From the NCBI GenBank assembly GCA_963844695.1, contig CAWJPL010000002.1:186001-250000 (forward strand): a stretch of DNA of 64,000 nucleotides. The letters run 5' to 3'. The notes below the pieces were generated by a model. The model was not told the DNA's origin and ran no database searches. It saw only the letters and a list, made by a program, of their open reading frames with translations. This DNA is from RYN-230 sp963844695. GTDB lineage: Bacteria; Actinomycetota; Actinomycetes; Streptosporangiales; Streptosporangiaceae. Numbering within the stretch: position 1 is the stretch's first letter; each line of letters starts with the position of its first letter. Below are positions 19,095 through 27,585 of this stretch, in pieces. The position numbers and the translations under genes are program-made.

Positions 19095-20055
19095 CTAATC
19101 GTGCCGGAAGCCCCAGTCGAGGATCTTCGTCGCATCGGCGAAACTGGCCATGTCGTTGTTCCGGGAGCTGTGCAAGACCACCCCGATGAGGACGTGGCCG
19201 TTCTCACGGGCCTCGAACAGCAGGCAGTACCCGGCCGCCAGGGTCGACCCGGTCTTGATCCCGAAGGCGCCCGGGTAGTCGCGGAGCAGCATGTTGGTGG
19301 TCCGCCAGACATAGGCGTGATGCCGCGGCGTCGCGGCCAGGCGGTAGGTCTGCTGGTCCACGATGGAACGCAGCACCGGGTATCCCATGGCCGCCCGGCC
19401 CAGCGCGATCAGGTCGCGGGGGGTGGAGTAGGTGGAAGTCTCGGTCGGCCAGGGCAGGCCGTCGAAGTTCGAGAAGTGAGTATGCGTCAGGCCCATCGCC
19501 TGGGCGGTGGAGTTCATCTTGGCGATGAACGCGGTCCAGCCTGGCCCGTACGCCTTGGCCAGCGCGTAGGCGGCGTCACAGCCGGACGGCAGCAGCAGCG
19601 CCTCCAGCAGTTCCCGGGCGGTCAGGTAGTCGCCGGGGCGCAGTCCCGCGTTGCTGGCGTCGTATTTGCGGTCATAGGGGATCACGCCCTTGGGCACCAC
19701 GATCCGCCGGTGCAGGTTCCCGGCCCGCAGCACCACGATCGCGGTCATCACCTTGGTGATGCTGCCCATCGGCAGCTGTGGTGTTCATGCCCCGGCTCCA
19801 CAGCACCGCGCCGGTGGCCGCGTTGGCCAGGGCGCCGCCTTTGGCCTGCACGCCGCGGGGGGCGCGGGCCAGCGCGGGGGAGGTGGCCGACGTGCGCGTG
19901 GTAGCCGACGCCAGCCAGGCCGGGGCGGCTGGCGCGGCGGCAGCGGCTCCGGTGGCTGTCGTGGCGGGGGCGGCCAGCGCGGGGGCGGCCCCGACCGGCA
20001 CCAGGAGCAGCGCCCCGGCCAGGGCGAGGGCGCTGAAACGGGCAGGCAGGTGCAT
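19095..20055 (-). pseudogene. secreted D-Ala-D-Ala transpeptidase/carboxypeptidase, frameshifted
   Basis: A signal peptide (start 20055, ALAGALLLVPVGAAPALA) and Ala/Thr-rich spacer lead to a class A penicillin-binding domain. The nucleophile motif SITK is at the start of the second frame. The second motif is SGC, as in the Streptomyces K15 DD-transpeptidase, where most relatives have SxN. The third is KTG in FGIKTGSTLAAGY. The frame changes near 19781, just before LPMGSITKVMTA; one base restores it. The mature enzyme would trim or cross-link peptidoglycan peptides outside the membrane. It lies downstream of no wall operon but next to the MreB-like gene. Confidence 0.85.
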
Positions 20056-20240
20056 GGCACTCCTGTCGGTAGACACCGGCCGGTGCGGGTGCCGCGCGGC
20101 GCCAGCCGCTGGAGGCACCGGCGCAGGCCACGACCGATCTGAAGCCTGACAGCAACGCCCAGCCACATCAAGCCGATCCTGGGTAGCCGTGGCCGAGTTG
20201 TGGCTAGGACGATACGTGAGGTTATGGTCCGTCCGGTAGG

Positions 20241-20789
20241 TCAGGCTGGTGGGCGGGCGGCCTGACGGGTCCGGTAAGCCGCCACATTGACCCGGTTCGC
20301 GCACGCGGTGCCGCAGAAGCGCCGGGACCGGTTCTTGGACAGGTCGACGTGGACGTGGTCGCAGTCGTCGGCGGCGCACCAGCGCAGCCGGTCCAGCTGC
20401 CCGGTCCGGATGACGTCGGTGAACGCCATCGCCGCGTCGACCGCGATCCGGTCGGCCAGCGGAGCGTCGGAGGACGTGGCGTGCAGGTGATAGTCCCAGC
20501 CGTCGTGCTTGACCAGTTGCGGCAGCGCGCCGGCCTCCCGCAAAAGGGAGTTGACCAGGGCGGCGGCGTCGTCCTCGGAAAGCTCCCAGAGCCGGGCCAG
20601 CCGGGGCCGCAGCCGCCGGACCGCGTCGAGCTCGGCCCGGTCCCGGGTCCGCTGGCCGGTCCAGCGCCACTCGGTGACGAAGCGGTCGAGAGCAGCCTCA
20701 TCCGGCAACCCCTCGGTGCCGCCGCGGCCGGTGTTGACCAGAGCCGCGGTCGCGGCCAGGGACACCTCGGTGTCATGAGCAAAAAGCAC
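20241..20789 (-). CDS. ABATE-domain, CGNR zinc-finger transcriptional regulator
   Basis: The 182-residue protein has an N-terminal stress-type ABATE domain and a C-terminal zinc finger with two Cys pairs (WCAADDCDHVHVDLS, then FCGTACANRVNVAAYRTRQ). The family signature Cys-Gly-Asn-Arg is Cys-Ala-Asn-Arg here. Such proteins are putative DNA-binding regulators common in actinobacteria. It is divergent from the EamA transporter downstream, which it may control. The ligand is unknown. Confidence 0.88.
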   Translation of the reverse strand: MLFAHDTEVSLAATAALVNTGRGGTEGLPDEAALDRFVTEWRWTGQRTRDRAELDAVRRLRPRLARLWELSEDDAAALVNSLLREAGALPQLVKHDGWDYHLHATSSDAPLADRIAVDAAMAFTDVIRTGQLDRLRWCAADDCDHVHVDLSKNRSRRFCGTACANRVNVAAYRTRQAARPPA

Positions 20790-20936
20790 CTTGACCCCTT
20801 TCAGTCGCAGCGGCTAGTGTCGGGTAGTGTCATGAGTGTAAGTGAGTTTTGCTGCTTACAACAAGTTCGCCTGGATGCCCGGCCCGCCATGCTCGCGCGG
20901 GCCAGCCCTCGCCCCGATCATGCCTGGAGTGACGCT

Positions 20937-22142
20937 GTGACTTCCGCCCGGACCCATCCCGCGCCCCGCCCGGCCCGGGACGACAGTGCCGCTGCTGCGG
21001 GCGCGGGTGCCGGTGCTGGTGGCGCGAGTGGCGGCCAGGCGCGGCGGGGTGGCACTGGCCTGTCCCTCGGCATCCTGTCCGCCGCGGCGTTCGGGACGTC
21101 CGGGGCGTTCGCCGCGTCGCTGATCGGCGCCGGGTGGAGCCCCGCCGCAGCGGTCCTGACCCGGATCACCCTGGCTGGTCTCATGCTCACGGTCCCGGCG
21201 CTGCTGCAGTTGCGCGGCCGCTGGGGAGTGCTGCGCCGGGCCGCCCCCCGGGTGGGCGCCTTCGGCCTGGTCGGCGTGGCCGGATGCCAGCTGTTCTACT
21301 TCAACGCGGTGGCCCGGATGCCGGTCGGCGTGGCCCTGTTGCTCGAATACCTCGGCACCGTGCTGGTGGTCGGCTGGCTGTGGGCGCGGCACGCCCAGCG
21401 GCCGCGGCGGCTCACCGTGACCGGCGCGGCCGCGTCGGTCGCCGGGCTGATCCTGGTGCTGAACCTGACCGGGACCGCCGGGATCAACCTGATCGGGGTC
21501 ATGTGGGGATTGCTCGCCGCTGTGTCCCTGGCCATCTACTTCCTGCTCTCGGCCGCGACTGACGCCGAGCCGGTGCCGCCCATCGTCATGGCCTGGGCCG
21601 GGATGTGGGTGGGTGCGGTGGTGCTGGGCTTGCTCGGCTGGGTCGGCGTGCTGCCGATGTCGGCCAGCACCCGTCCGGTCGACTTCCTCCATCACCAGGT
21701 CAGCTGGGTCGTGCCAGTCCTCGGGCTGTCGCTGGTGGCGGCGGTGATCGCCTACGTCGCGGGCATCGGCGCCGCCCGGCGCCTCGGCGCCAAGCTGGCC
21801 TCGTTCATCGGCATGGCCGAGGTGCTGTTCGCCATCGCGTTCGCGTGGGTACTGCTTGGCCAGCTACCGTCCGCGATGCAGTTCCTGGGCGGCGCGTTCA
21901 TCCTCGCCGGGGTCACCCTGGTCCGGGTGGACGAGATGCGCGAGCCGGATGACGTCGTCAAGGAAGCTCAGCGTGGCCGCGGTCGTGGCCCGGCGCCACG
22001 CGAGCAGCGTCGCCTCGAACCCGTCCCCCCCGGGTCGCTCAGCCTGGATGGCCCGGGCGATGGGCTCCAGCGCGGCCCGCTGCCTGCGGAGCAGATCGCT
22101 GGGGTCGTGCCCGGCGCGGTCCAGCAGGGCCAGTTTGAGTAG
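20937..22142 (+). CDS. EamA-family (DMT) exporter
   Basis: Ten hydrophobic helices in two EamA repeats occupy about residues 40-340, a typical drug/metabolite transporter. Motifs include FGTSGAFAASLIGAGWSP, LEYLGTVLVVGWLW and FIGMAEVLFAIAFAW. I chose GTG 20937 because GGAG lies 7 bp upstream; ATGs at 20832 and 20889 are alternatives. Homology ends near 21960, yet the frame stays open to 22142 and covers the 3' part of the convergent padR gene. The last 60 residues are therefore probably not native, and a stop may have been lost to an indel. Confidence 0.88.
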   Translation: MTSARTHPAPRPARDDSAAAAGAGAGAGGASGGQARRGGTGLSLGILSAAAFGTSGAFAASLIGAGWSPAAAVLTRITLAGLMLTVPALLQLRGRWGVLRRAAPRVGAFGLVGVAGCQLFYFNAVARMPVGVALLLEYLGTVLVVGWLWARHAQRPRRLTVTGAAASVAGLILVLNLTGTAGINLIGVMWGLLAAVSLAIYFLLSAATDAEPVPPIVMAWAGMWVGAVVLGLLGWVGVLPMSASTRPVDFLHHQVSWVVPVLGLSLVAAVIAYVAGIGAARRLGAKLASFIGMAEVLFAIAFAWVLLGQLPSAMQFLGGAFILAGVTLVRVDEMREPDDVVKEAQRGRGRGPAPREQRRLEPVPPGSLSLDGPGDGLQRGPLPAEQIAGVVPGAVQQGQFE

Positions 22143-22463
22143 CAGGTGGGAGCGGACGTCCCGGACGTGCCCGACCGGGGTGTCGAGCCACTCCGCGGCC
22201 AGCCGCTGTCCTTGCGGGGTTACCGCGTAGACGGTTCGCTTCGGGCCCCGGCCGCCGGACTCGACCGCGTCCTGGGTCAGCAGCCCGGCGTCCAGCAGCC
22301 GGCTGATCGAGCGGTAGACGACGGGCCGGGGGATCTGCCAGATCCGGCCCAGGTCGCCACCCGGCGCGGTGAGCCGGGCGATGGCGAAGCCGTGCGCAGG
22401 CCGCTCGCTCAGTATCGCCAGGACGGTCTGTTCCGCCAGCGACAGTGACGGCTCTGCGGTCAT
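21864..22463 (-). CDS. PadR-family transcriptional regulator
   Basis: The winged-helix N-terminus reads LAEQTVLAILSERPAHGFAI, with recognition region IPRPVVYRSISRLLDAGLL, wing RTVYAVTPQGQRLA, then a helical C-terminal domain. PadR proteins are usually ligand-released repressors of nearby detoxification genes. ATG 22463 places the first helix correctly (199 residues); the frame opens at 22490. The conserved part ends near SFLDDVIRLA, so the last 25 residues, antisense to the EamA gene, may be read-through. The convergent exporter is a plausible target. Confidence 0.88.
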   Translation of the reverse strand: MTAEPSLSLAEQTVLAILSERPAHGFAIARLTAPGGDLGRIWQIPRPVVYRSISRLLDAGLLTQDAVESGGRGPKRTVYAVTPQGQRLAAEWLDTPVGHVRDVRSHLLLKLALLDRAGHDPSDLLRRQRAALEPIARAIQAERPGGDGFEATLLAWRRATTAATLSFLDDVIRLAHLVHPDQGDPGEDERAAQELHRGR

Positions 22464-22495
22464 GATCCTGAGCGTACGCGGGGTGCTCACTGGGT

Positions 22496-23013
22496 GTGTG
22501 CGCGGACATCGCTGGGCGGGCGGGGGTCATGCCGGGGCGGGCGCTAGCGGGCATCCCCGCCGAGGCGGTGGCGCAGGCCAACGCCGAACGGGCCAGCCGT
22601 CACGTCGCCCGGGTCGCGGACGAAGTGGCCCGGCGGCACGGATTTCCCGACCTCGGGGCGTTCGTCCTGGCCCGGCTGGCGGGCGGGGCCAGCCTGGCGG
22701 CGATCAGTCGTGAGGCCGGGCTGCACAAGGACTGGCTGTCCCGCCACCTCGCGGCGGTTGCCCCTACGGCCGCCGTGCCGCGGCAGCGTCCGCCCGGCTG
22801 GAGGCCCACGGGGGATCCGCACTCCGCCGGCTGGGGTTCGCCGACGTGTCCAGCTGCCTCCAGGAGCGGCATATCAGGCAGCACCGGACGGTCAACGCCA
22901 TGGCCGCCGGGATCGGCGCGACCCATCACGCGATCGAGTCCGCGTTGCGCCGTCACGGCCTGGGCCGGATCGCGCACGCAGCCAGGCACGCGGCGGCTGC
23001 CGCCAGCACAGCG
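22496..23013 (+). pseudogene. unrecognised protein with two helix-turn-helix segments, frameshifted
   Basis: I do not recognise the family. The first part (GTG 22496) ends in an HTH-like stretch, GASLAAISREAGLHKDWLSR. A second HTH-like stretch in another frame reads TVNAMAAGIGATHHAIESAL, preceded by LRRLGFADVSSCLQERHI. The frames join near 22760, and the joined product resembles DNA-binding proteins with repeated HTH units. There is no stop before the hairpin at 23014, so a second indel near the 3' end is likely. It starts 33 bp from the divergent padR gene. Confidence 0.5.
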
Positions 23014-23057
23014 CGGACGCCGCAACCATGCTGTTCCCAGCACGGTTGCGGCGTCCG
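23014..23057. terminator. bidirectional hairpin terminator
   Basis: Perfect 13-bp arms GGACGCCGCAACC (23015-23027) and GGTTGCGGCGTCC (23044-23056) are joined by an inner TGCTG/CAGCA stem. It lies between the convergent HTH and aldehyde dehydrogenase genes. There is no T-run, as is common in high-GC genomes. Confidence 0.8.
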
Positions 23058-23103
23058 TGTCACCGGCCGCGGGGGCCGCTCCGGCCCCCGCGGACCGGCT
23101 CGG

Positions 23104-24593
23104 TCAGAGCTGCGCGGTGACGGCCTTGACCTCGGTGTAGTTGTTCAGCACCTCGTGGCCCATCTCGCGGCCCCAGCCGGACTGCTTGTAGCCGCCGAAC
23201 GGCAGCGACGCGTCGAACACGTTGTAGCAGTTGATCCAGACCGTGCCGGCCCGGAGCTTCTTGGCCAGGGCGTGCGCCTTGGAGATGTCCCGGGTCCAGA
23301 TGCCGGCCCCGAGCCCGTAGTCACTGTCGTTGGCCTCGGCCGCGATCTGGTCCAGGTCGCTGAACGGCGCGGCCACCACGACCGGGCCGAAGATCTCCTC
23401 GCGGACGACCCTCATGTCCGGGCGGGTGTTGGTGAGCACGGTCGGCTCGATGAAGTAGCCACGGTCGCCGAACCGGCCGCCGCCCGCGAGCGCGGTGGCG
23501 CCCTCGGAGCGGCCCGACTCGAGGAAACCGCTGACCCGCTGGAACTGCTCGTCCGAGACCAGCGGGCCCATCTGGGTGTCCGCCTCCATGCCCGAGCCCA
23601 TCTTGATCGACTTGGCGATCTCGGCCACGCCGTCGATGACCTCGTCGTAGCGGCTCTCCTGGACGTACAGGCGGAGCCGGCCACGCAGCACTGGCCGTGG
23701 TTGAAGAAGATCGCGTTGGCCGCGCCCTCGATCGCGCCGTCCTCGGCGTCGTCGAAGACGATGTTGGGGCTCTTGCCGCCCAGCTCGAGGGTCAGCTTCT
23801 TGAGGTTGGTGGCGCCGGCCGCCTGCACGATCAGCTTGCCCACCTCGGTGGACCCGGTGAACGCCACCTTGTCCACGTCGTTGTGTGAGGCCAGCGCGGC
23901 GCCGGCGGTCTCGCCGAAGCCCGGCACCACGTTGACCACGCCGTCCGGCACCCCGGCCTCGGCGATCAGCTCGGCCAGCCGCAGCGCGGTCAGCGGGGTC
24001 TGCTCGGCAGGCTTGAGGACCACGCAGTTGCCGGTGGTCAGGGCGGGGCCGAGCTTCCACGCGGCCATCAGCAGCGGGAAGTTCCACGGGATGATCTGCC
24101 CCACGACGCCGAGCGGCTCGCGGAGCGTGTAGGAGTGGAAGTTGGCCCCGGGCATGTAGGGCACCGAGATGTTGATCGTGTTGCCCTCGATCTTGGTGGC
24201 CCAGCCGGCCATGTAGTGGAACAGGTCCGCGGCCAGCGGCACGTCCGCGGCCTGGGCCACGGCGAACGGCTTGCCGTTGTCCAGCGACTCGAGCTGGGCG
24301 AGCTCGTCTTGGTGCTGGAGGATCAGGTCACCGATGCGCCAGATGATCCGGCCCCGGTCCGACGGGGTCATCCGGCTCCACGGGCCGGTCTCGAACGCCG
24401 CGCGGGCCGCGGTGACGGCCCGGTTGATGTCCTCCGCGTCTCCTTCGGCCACCCGGGCCAGGGTCTCGCCGGTCGCCGGGTTGGGCGTGTCGAAGGTCCG
24501 GCCCGACGCCGCGTCCACCCATTGCCCGTTAATGAACAGCTGCCGCGGGGTCGCGATGAACTGCTCGACGTTGCGGTCCAGGGTTACAGTCAC
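23104..24593 (-). pseudogene. NAD(P)-dependent aldehyde dehydrogenase, frameshifted
   Basis: This oxidises aldehydes to acids. Features include IIPWNFPLLMAAWKLGPAL, the cofactor motif AFTGSTEVGKLI, the general base in LELGGKSPNIVF and the nucleophile in FNHGQCCVAGS. The C-terminal part has EEIFGPVVV and PFGGYKQSGWGREMG. The frame changes near 23687, just after the catalytic Cys: one missing C in AGS-RLYVQES. The GTG at 24593 has an upstream GGGAGATGGAG. The intact protein would be about 496 residues, normal for class 1/2-like dehydrogenases. Confidence 0.9.
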
Positions 24594-24812
24594 GATGCTC
24601 CATCTCCCTTGCCTGCGCGGCCGAGGCAGCCACCCCATTGCAGCCAGCCCTCAGTCACCGCGCGGGGGCCGCAGCCCGAAGGCCCGGCCCGCTCGGTAGT
24701 CACAATGAGACAACAATGCGCGGGCCAGGCACAAGGGGGCGGCGTTGCGTCCACGGCATAAACGTGGCGCACTATGCGACACCTGGTCCGGCGTCGGCCG
24801 TCAGGCGGGCCA

Positions 24813-24860
24813 TCAGACGGGGGCCGTCAGGCGGGGACGGTCAGACGGGGGCCGTCAGGC
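24813..24860. repeat. 28-bp tandem repeat at the 3' end of trmO
   Basis: The 20-bp block TCAGACGGGGGCCGTCAGGC occurs at 24813-24832 and 24841-24860, a 28-bp period, with a degraded copy just upstream (24795-24812). The second copy overlaps the trmO stop codon. Confidence 0.8.
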
Positions 24861-25469
24861 CGAGGGCTCCGGCCGGGCCAGCCCGGCGGGGGTGCTGCCC
24901 TCGTCGAGGGCCACCTCGTCGAACCAGCCGCAGGGCGGATCGCCGGGCGGGCGGTCGAACCGGGTGACGTACGGCTTCAGATCAATGACCGGGGTCCCGT
25001 CGATCACGTCGACCCCGGCGAACAGGACGGTCTCCGGGGTCACCTCCAGCAGCTGGATGAGGCTGAGACCGATGGGGTTGACCCGGCGCGGGCCCCGGGT
25101 GGCGAAGATCCCCATCTCCCGCTGCTGGCGGCGGAGCAGGAAGGGCACCTGCCTGAGCGGCGGCAGGCCCTCGCGGCCCGCCCGGCCCTCCCGGGCCCCG
25201 GGCTCTTCCCCGTCCCCGGCGTCCTTCCGGTCCCCGGCGTCCTTGCCGTCCCCCGGCCGGTGCAGCCAGGTCAGCAGCCACGCGTACCCGAAGCCGTCCA
25301 GCCCGGCCAGGCCCTCCCGGTAGGGCTCGGCGATCTCGATCACGGCGTGGCCGGCCCGGTTCAGCGCGGCCTGGATCGGCGTGGTCTCCGGCTCGGTGTG
25401 GGCGCTGCGGATCACGCCGATCACCGTCACGGGCACATTCGCGGCGGGCGCGGGCGGGTTCTGGCGCAT
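24855..25469 (-). CDS. trmO: tRNA (t6A37) N6-methyltransferase TrmO
   Basis: This is a TsaA/UPF0066-type SAM-dependent methylase of t6A37 in tRNA. Family blocks are VIGVIRSAHTEPETTPIQA, LDGFGYAWLLTWLHR, MGIFATRGPRRVNPIGLS and VDVIDGTPVIDLKPYV. After the second block lies an inserted low-complexity segment (GDGKDAGDRKDAGDGEEP and onward, about 30 residues), encoded by a GC repeat. ATG 25469 starts just before the family region. The gene's stop lies in a tandem repeat. Confidence 0.88.
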   Translation of the reverse strand: MRQNPPAPAANVPVTVIGVIRSAHTEPETTPIQAALNRAGHAVIEIAEPYREGLAGLDGFGYAWLLTWLHRPGDGKDAGDRKDAGDGEEPGAREGRAGREGLPPLRQVPFLLRRQQREMGIFATRGPRRVNPIGLSLIQLLEVTPETVLFAGVDVIDGTPVIDLKPYVTRFDRPPGDPPCGWFDEVALDEGSTPAGLARPEPSA

Positions 25470-25545
25470 GGCGCCATGCTGCCACGTGTCGGGCCCGCGC
25501 CCGGCCCGCGCCCGGCCCGCGCCCGGATCGTGACAGCATGGGCGG

Positions 25546-26452
25546 ATGCGTGTGCTCCGCACTCCTGAGGAACAGTTCGCGGACCTGCCGGATTTCCCCT
25601 ACCTCCCGCAGTACGCGGCGGTGGGCGGGGTGCGGCTGGCGTACGTGGAAGCAGGGCCGCCCGACGGCGAGCCGGTGCTCCTCCTGCATGGCGAGCCGAG
25701 CTGGTCGTTCCTGTACCGCACCGTGATGCCGGTACTTGCCGACGCCGGGTTGCGCGCCATCGCGCCCGACCTCGCCGGCTTCGGCCGGTCGGACAAGCCC
25801 ATGAACATCAGTGATCACAGCTACGCGCGGCACGTGGAGTGGATCCGCGCCCTGGCCTTCGACCGGCTGGACTTGCACGGCCTCACGCTCGTCGGGCAGG
25901 ACTGGGGTGGCCTGATCGGGCTGCGGCTGGCCGCCGAGCATCCCGGGCGCTTCGCCCGGGTGGTCGCGGCCAACACCGGGCTGCCCACCGGGGATCAGCC
26001 GATGCCCGACGTCTGGCTGCGGTTCCGCGACGTGGTCCAGACCGCCCCGGCCCTCAGCGTGTCCCGGCTGGTGCAGTCGGGCTGCCAGACCACGCTGTCG
26101 CCGGCCGTGCTGGCCGCCTACGACGCACCCTTCCCGGACGAGGGCTTCGCCGCGGCAGTGCGGGCGATGCCCGGTCTGGTGCCCACCACCCCCGATGATC
26201 CTGCCTCGGCCGCCAACCGGGCTGCCTGGCAGCAGCTGTCCAGATGGGACAAGCCGTTCCTGGTGGCGTTCAGCGACCGGGATCCGATCACCGGCTGCGA
26301 TGGGCCCGGTGCTGAGGGACGCTGTTCCCGGAACCGCCGGGTTCGATCACCCGGTGCTCAAGGGGGCGGGTCACTTCCTTCAGGAAGACGCCGGTGAGCA
26401 GCTCGGACAGGTGATCGCCGACTTCGTCCGGGCCTCGCCGGCGTCCGGCTGA
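25546..26452 (+). pseudogene. haloalkane-dehalogenase-like alpha/beta hydrolase, frameshifted
   Basis: The fold is alpha/beta hydrolase with the haloalkane dehalogenase signature: oxyanion block LLLHGEPSWSFLYRTV and nucleophile Asp in VGQDWGGLIGLRLA. The cap has WLRFRDVVQTAP, and the catalytic His lies in LKGAGHFLQEDAG. The HGEP-xWS and GQDWGG motifs fit subfamily HLD-I. The frame changes near 26296 (an extra T after DPITG), and the C-terminal 50 residues continue in the next frame to 26452. The repaired protein is about 301 residues, the family size. The natural substrate is unknown; HLD-like proteins often act on non-halogenated compounds. Confidence 0.85.
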
Positions 26453-26579
26453 CCGGCGCCACCGCCGGTCCGTGGCTGTCCGGGGTTGTCCGGCCATTAG
26501 CGGTTCGCCCCGAGAGTGGCTGCCGCCTTGTGAGAGTTTTGCGCCTGCATACCCAGGCGCTCTCGGGAGGACAGCCTCG

Positions 26580-26729
26580 ATGATCAGCCTTACCTGCGCG
26601 AAGACAGACTGCGGGAAGCCGCTGCTGACTTGCCAGGCGTGTCGCGGCAGGCCCGGCAAGGAATGCCGCGAGTGCGACACCACCGGGATGGTGTGCGCGG
26701 CGCATCACGGTCACTGGAGGAACCGCTAG
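26580..26729 (+). CDS. 49-residue Cys/His-rich protein
   Basis: This small ORF has a strong ribosome binding site (GGGAGG, 26565-26570, 9 bp from ATG). It encodes seven Cys, arranged as C-x4-C, C-x2-C and C-x2-C pairs plus a late Cys, and a HHGHW end. Such an array suggests a zinc ribbon or DnaJ-type zinc-finger fold. It starts 127 bp after the hydrolase and 94 bp before osmC. I know no named family for it, though similar short Cys-rich proteins are common in actinomycetes. Confidence 0.65.
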   Translation: MISLTCAKTDCGKPLLTCQACRGRPGKECRECDTTGMVCAAHHGHWRNR

Positions 26730-26823
26730 ACCGGCGTCCCGTCATGATCAGGGTCACCGTGTTCCGGGCTCGCCGCGGCGGCTAGAGTCCAGGCGGTACT
26801 TGATCCGACGGGAGGGAGACCCG

Positions 26824-27264
26824 ATGCCCACACGAACTGCGCGGACCGGCTGGACGGGAACGCTGGAAAACGGCTCTGGCCAGGTCGAGATGACGAGCTC
26901 CGGAGTTGGGACCTATGAGGTGTCCTTCCCCAGGCGGGCGGCGGACGACGCAGGGGGGTTCACCAGTCCGGAGGAGCTGATCGCGGCGGCGCACTCGGCG
27001 TGCTACGCGATGCAGTTGTCCGCGCTGATCGGGCAGGCCGGCGGCACGCCGCAGGCGCTCGACGTGCAGGCTGACGTGTCCCTCGGGCCCGACCCGGCGG
27101 GCGGGTTCCGGCTGACTGGCATCAAGCTCACCGTCCGGGGTGAAGTCGAGGGCCTGGACGCTGCCCAGTTCGCTAAGGCGGCCGAGGACGCGAAGGCGAC
27201 GTGCCCGGTCAGTAAGGCACTCACCGGCGTGGACATCACCCTCGACGCCCAGCTCGAGTCCTGA
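26824..27264 (+). CDS. OsmC-family peroxiredoxin
   Basis: The 146-residue protein reduces organic hydroperoxides in the cytoplasm. The two redox cysteines are in AAHSACYAMQLSALIG (about residue 60) and DAKATCPVSKALTGVDI (about residue 125). The N-terminus TGWTGTLENGSGQVEM is typical of OsmC rather than Ohr. GGGAGGGAG precedes ATG 26824. Two hairpins follow the stop, so the transcript ends here. Confidence 0.93.
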   Translation: MPTRTARTGWTGTLENGSGQVEMTSSGVGTYEVSFPRRAADDAGGFTSPEELIAAAHSACYAMQLSALIGQAGGTPQALDVQADVSLGPDPAGGFRLTGIKLTVRGEVEGLDAAQFAKAAEDAKATCPVSKALTGVDITLDAQLES

Positions 27265-27282
27265 GTACCCGGTAACCAACCA

Positions 27283-27309
27283 CCGGGGTCGCGGACACCG
27301 CGACCCCGG
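27283..27309 (+). terminator. hairpin after osmC
   Basis: Perfect 11-bp arms CCGGGGTCGCG and CGCGACCCCGG surround a 5-base loop, 18 bp past the osmC stop. Confidence 0.85.
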
Positions 27310-27316
27310 ACACGAC

Positions 27317-27358
27317 GAACGCCCGTCCGCCGGCCCGCCCGCTGGTGCGCGGGCGTTC
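27317..27358 (+). terminator. second hairpin after osmC
   Basis: GAACGCCCG (27317-27325) pairs with CGGGCGTTC (27350-27358) and is followed by a short T-rich TTCG. With the hairpin at 27283 it forms a tandem terminator. From here to 27585 I see only AT-richer promoter-like DNA. Confidence 0.65.
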
Positions 27359-27585
27359 TTCGTGCTGCCGCTGACTCCTTCCGGTCAACGCCCCACCTTG
27401 ACTCCAGTCGACGCCTCACCGCAGTCGGGCACTCACGAATTGCTACCGATTGCACATGTGCCAGGTTACACATGGGTACCCTTACGTATCCAGGGGTAAT
27501 CGATACTCACCCCGGCTGCTGCCCCTGGGGCCTGCGCTCAGGCCATACTGCGCGAGGAGCCTCGAATGGTCTGGCAGGCAGGATT

